Positions 61,590 to 64,000 of a stretch of 64,000 nt of DNA are shown here, piece by piece. The stretch's first letter is position 1, and each line of letters starts with the position of its first letter. The DNA comes from Gordonia amarae NBRC 15530 (GTDB taxonomy: Bacteria > Actinomycetota > Actinomycetes > Mycobacteriales > Mycobacteriaceae): NCBI RefSeq assembly GCF_000241345.1, contig NZ_BAED01000061.1:1-64000 (forward strand), in the 5' to 3' direction. A program made the translations under genes and the position numbers. The notes beneath the pieces were generated by a model. That model made no database searches. It saw only the letters and a program-made list of their open reading frames with translations, and had not been told where the DNA came from.

Positions 61590-61819
61590 GAGAGACCGTC
61601 CCACGCCGCCAATTCGTCGTCAGGCAGCGGTGCATCGAAATCGTCGGGGATCACCAGCCCGGGAAACTGCCCGAACACCCTCGTTCGCGGAGTCACCGGC
61701 GAGATCACCGCCACCGGACGACCGTGCGAGGTGATGGCCACCGGGCTGCCCGTCCTCTCCATCTCAGCCAAGACCGCGTTCAGCTTGGCCTTCGCCTCAG
61801 TGCTCGTGATCGTACGCAT
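61586..61819 (-). CDS. Phd/YefM-family antitoxin
   Basis: 77 residues. MRTITSTEAKAKLNAVLAEM and GSPVAITSHGRPVAVISP are the Phd/YefM DNA-binding fold; the acidic C-terminus (DDFDAPLPDDELAAWDGLS) binds the toxin. It precedes vapC. The ATG at 61819 is used. Autoregulation through the palindrome at 61841-61857 is likely. Confidence 0.9.
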   Translation of the reverse strand: MRTITSTEAKAKLNAVLAEMERTGSPVAITSHGRPVAVISPVTPRTRVFGQFPGLVIPDDFDAPLPDDELAAWDGLS

Positions 61820-61840
61820 ACCCGAAACATACACCAATAA

Positions 61841-61857
61841 GACTAGTCGTACTAGTC
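61841..61857. promoter_or_regulatory. operator palindrome of the Phd-VapC module
   Basis: GACTAGTCGTACTAGTC: 7-base arms around CGT, 22 bases before the antitoxin start, in an AT-rich promoter. Confidence 0.65.
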
Positions 61858-61970
61858 AGAAGTGCTCCTATCTCGCGCATTGCCCAGCGGAGACCGTCTA
61901 CACACTTCCAGTCCCCAACCATGCGCCGTACGCTCGGGCGACGGGGCCGTGCTTGAGAATCAAGGCATAG

Positions 61971-62279
61971 TCAAACGTGAGCGACATGGGCACAGCGCGC
62001 ATGGTGGCACATCGCGCCGGTCTCGGCGACCACGTCGTCGACGACCGCCCGAACGGCCGCCGGGTCGATGACGTCTAGTTCTACCGCGACGGCCGTACCG
62101 GGCCCGGCCGCCTGCGCGGCAACACGTTTCGCGGCGTCGAGGTCGATGTCGGCGCACCGAACTTTCGCGCCCACCGCGACGAGCGCATCGGTGAGCGCGG
62201 CACCGATCCCCGACCCGCCGCCGGTCACGATCGCCGACCGTCCCGAAAACCCTTTCACCCCAACGCGTGCGGGACTCAC
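61971..62279 (-). pseudogene. truncated short-chain dehydrogenase
   Basis: N-terminal 90 residues of an SDR (RSAIVTGGGSGIGAALTDALVAVGAKVRCADIDLDAAKRV; VELDVIDPAAVRAVVDDVVAETG). The reading then leaves homology (AMCHHARCAHVAHV) exactly where the NNAG motif should begin. The active-site Ser-Tyr-Lys and everything after are absent. Its GTG overlaps the stop of the intact SDR (GTGA), so it was the second gene of an operon. The toxin module lies just beyond the break. Confidence 0.8.
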
Positions 62280-63037
62280 AGGAATGCCGCGAGGTGCTTG
62301 CCGAGCTGCGGGTAGCGCATCAGGTGAGCGCCGCCGTTGATGTCGAGGACCTCCCCGGTCATCCAGGCGGCGATGTCCGAGCACAGGTAGCGGGCGGCGC
62401 CGGCGATCTCCTCGGGCGTGCCGGGACGGCCCAGCGGGGTGTTCTCCACGTAGTCGCCCTCGATGCCGTCGATGGCCTGCAATCCCTCGGTGAGCGGGGT
62501 GATGATCAGGCCGGGCGCGATCGCGTTGACCCGGATCCGCCGGGGCGCGAGTTCGAGCGCGGCCACCTGCGTGAGCATCGCCAGACCAGCCTTCGACGCA
62601 CAGTACGCCGACAGTCCGTCGCCCGGCTGACGCGCGTTGAGCGAGGCCAGCGACACCAGCGAGCCACCATCGACGACGTTCCGTCCGGCATGTTTGAGGA
62701 CGATGAACGCGCCGACCAGGTTGACGTCGAGCACGTCCCGCCACAGCTGCACGTCGTGGTCGACCATCCGTCCCCAGCTGCTGATGCCGGCGGTGTTGAC
62801 GACGGCATGCAACTCACCGTCCAGGGTAGCGGCATCGGCGAAGAGCTTCTCGACGGCCGCCTCGTCGGTGACCTCGACCTGCGCCGATGTCGCGCCGATC
62901 TCGGCGGCGACGGACGCGGCGTTGTCACCGTTGCGGTCGGCGACGATCACCCGGTAACCGTCCTCGATCAGTCCCGCGGCGATGGCGCGGCCGATCCCGG
63001 ACCCGCCCCCGATCACGATGGCATTGCGAACACTCAT
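62276..63037 (-). CDS. short-chain dehydrogenase/reductase
   Basis: 253-residue SDR. NAD(P) motif GGGSGIG, NTAG, catalytic Ser in SLASLNA, YCASK, and the DINGGAHL C-terminus. A GGAAAGG site precedes the ATG. Divergent from a flavin monooxygenase; the two may oxidise and reduce a shared ketone or alcohol. Substrate unknown. Confidence 0.92.
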   Translation of the reverse strand: MSVRNAIVIGGGSGIGRAIAAGLIEDGYRVIVADRNGDNAASVAAEIGATSAQVEVTDEAAVEKLFADAATLDGELHAVVNTAGISSWGRMVDHDVQLWRDVLDVNLVGAFIVLKHAGRNVVDGGSLVSLASLNARQPGDGLSAYCASKAGLAMLTQVAALELAPRRIRVNAIAPGLIITPLTEGLQAIDGIEGDYVENTPLGRPGTPEEIAGAARYLCSDIAAWMTGEVLDINGGAHLMRYPQLGKHLAAFL

Positions 63038-63095
63038 CCGGCGAACACACCTTTCCCGTCACTGACGGATTCTGTTGACATGTGACAGTTAGAAT

Positions 63096-63107
63096 TGACA
63101 GCTGTCA
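63096..63107. promoter_or_regulatory. palindrome in the SDR/FMO divergent promoter
   Basis: TGACAGCTGTCA is self-complementary, and two more TGACA half-sites lie within the preceding 25 bases (TTGACATGTGACAG). It looks like a multi-site operator; the regulator is not in view. Confidence 0.55.
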
Positions 63108-63155
63108 GGTTTCCATTAGTGTTGCACAGGTCACATCCTTACCGGAAGGCTTTCG

Positions 63156-64000
63156 ATGGATCGCACCGCACGAGATTCCGCCACCCCGTCGATCGCCGTC
63201 ATCGGCGCCGGGATCGCAGGCCTGACCACCGGCAAGATGCTCAGCGACTACGGCGTCGACTTCACGTGTTTCGAGAGCTCCGACCGGATCGGCGGCAACT
63301 GGGCGTTCGGCAATCCGAACGGCCACTCCAGCGCCTACCGGTCGCTGCACATCGACTCGTCGAAGTACAAACTCACGTTCCAGGATTTCCCGATCCCCGA
63401 CCACTTCCCGGACTTCCCGCACCACAGTCAGATCAAGGAGTACCTCGACTCCTACGCAGACGCCTTCGACCTGCTCGACAACATCGAGTTCGGCAACGGG
63501 GTGGACCACGCGGAACATCACGACGACGGTGGCTGGACCCTGCACACGCAATCCGGCCAGGCGCGCGAGTTCGATTTCCTGGTCGTCGCCAACGGCCACC
63601 ACTGGGATCCGCGGATGCCGGACTTCCCCGGCGACTTCGACGGCGACATCATCCATTCGCACTCCTACATCGATCCACACACCCCGCTGGATCTGCACGA
63701 CAAGCGGATCGTCGTGGTCGGCATCGGCAACAGCGCCTGCGATATAGCCGTCGAGTTATCTTCGCGCACAACCGGTAACAGGGTATTCCTGTCGACGCGG
63801 TCGGCGTCGTGGATCGTACCCAAGTACATGGCGGGCAGACCGGTGGACAAGTACGGCGCAGCACTGCCGTACGTGCCGCCGAAGCTGTACCGCTGGGTGG
63901 TCAACAACGCCGCCGAAGCGCTCGCCGGAAATCCCGAACTGTGGGGCCTGCCCAAGCCGGAGCATCGTTTCCTCGACGCGCACGGCACCCAGTCGGTGGA
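63156..64000 (+). CDS. flavin-containing monooxygenase (3' end cut by window)
   Basis: First 281 residues of an FMO/Baeyer-Villiger-type monooxygenase. FAD motif GAGIAGL near residue 17, ESSDRIGGNWAF, the FMO signature FDGDIIHSHSY near residue 162, and the NADPH motif VGIGNSACDIAVEL near residue 190. The ATG at 63156 follows CCGGAAGG. It oxygenates a soft nucleophile or ketone; substrate unknown. Divergent from the SDR. Confidence 0.92.
   Translation, partial: MDRTARDSATPSIAVIGAGIAGLTTGKMLSDYGVDFTCFESSDRIGGNWAFGNPNGHSSAYRSLHIDSSKYKLTFQDFPIPDHFPDFPHHSQIKEYLDSYADAFDLLDNIEFGNGVDHAEHHDDGGWTLHTQSGQAREFDFLVVANGHHWDPRMPDFPGDFDGDIIHSHSYIDPHTPLDLHDKRIVVVGIGNSACDIAVELSSRTTGNRVFLSTRSASWIVPKYMAGRPVDKYGAALPYVPPKLYRWVVNNAAEALAGNPELWGLPKPEHRFLDAHGTQSV

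Noticed and set aside
1-64000. CRISPR array
   Set aside because: No series of regularly spaced short repeats and no cas genes. The interspersed ~50-bp repeats are dispersed, not arrayed.

Overview
The window is high-GC actinobacterial chromosome and looks like a Gordonia/Rhodococcus-type member of the Mycobacteriales. Evidence: a mycothiol synthase gene (mshD), an F420-type nitroreductase-fold protein, a wax ester synthase/diacylglycerol acyltransferase, an acyl-ACP desaturase of the DesA type, LmeA, and a gene order from about 38.1 to 56.3 kb (desA, dus, LCP protein, phoU, pst, mshD, glnR, lmeA, thiosulfate sulfurtransferase, DUF1416) that follows M. tuberculosis Rv0824c to Rv0814c. The genus is an inference.

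Region by region: 0-4.9 kb is an aromatic-acid cluster (pcaH end, pobA, a phthalate-dioxygenase-type reductase, a P450 and an IclR regulator) that would take a 4-alkoxybenzoate through 4-hydroxybenzoate to protocatechuate and ring cleavage. 5-8 kb has an acyltransferase and an SRPBCC-acyl-CoA synthetase fusion. 8.1-10.5 kb pairs an FMN transferase (ApbE) with an NqrB/RnfD-like membrane protein fused to an FNR-type reductase. 11.3-12.9 kb is a divergent locus around a CsoR-family repressor with two GC-rich palindromic operators, DUF302, a CxxC carboxymuconolactone-decarboxylase-fold protein, a small zinc-ribbon protein and two micro-ORFs. 13-13.6 kb is a PIN toxin-antitoxin pair, then a fatty acyl-CoA ligase. 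15.4-19.7 kb holds two near-identical tRNA arrays (Glu, Asp, Phe) enclosing galT, galK and an Mrr-type nuclease. 19.9-31.9 kb carries a kinase/HAD pair, tRNA-Lys, hydrolases, a YcnI-CopC-CopD copper operon, a GNAT protein, a CoA transferase, an MBL hydrolase and a decayed hipBA pair.

32-38 kb carries an FAH/TetR pair, nadE, the wax ester synthase and an NTF2-like gene. 38-48 kb is desA, dus, LCP protein, phoU and the pst phosphate transporter, with two PHO-box-like direct repeats. 48.3-52 kb has an LLM flavin enzyme directly behind an iron-box-like site and a divergent citrate-synthase pair, one fused to a helix-turn-helix domain. 52-56.3 kb has mshD, glnR, lmeA and a sulfur operon preceded by a polycysteine leader peptide. 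56.3-64 kb has an F420-type protein, a membrane beta-propeller protein, a TPR-like gene with two apparent frameshifts, sigJ (ECF41) with its convergent partner gene and a matching ECF41 promoter, a second PIN toxin module, a truncated SDR, an intact SDR and the start of a flavin monooxygenase.

At several gene ends, all convergent in the complete cases, lie copies of a roughly 50-bp repeat, sometimes as inverted pairs. No rRNA, CRISPR array, transposase or prophage genes were seen.
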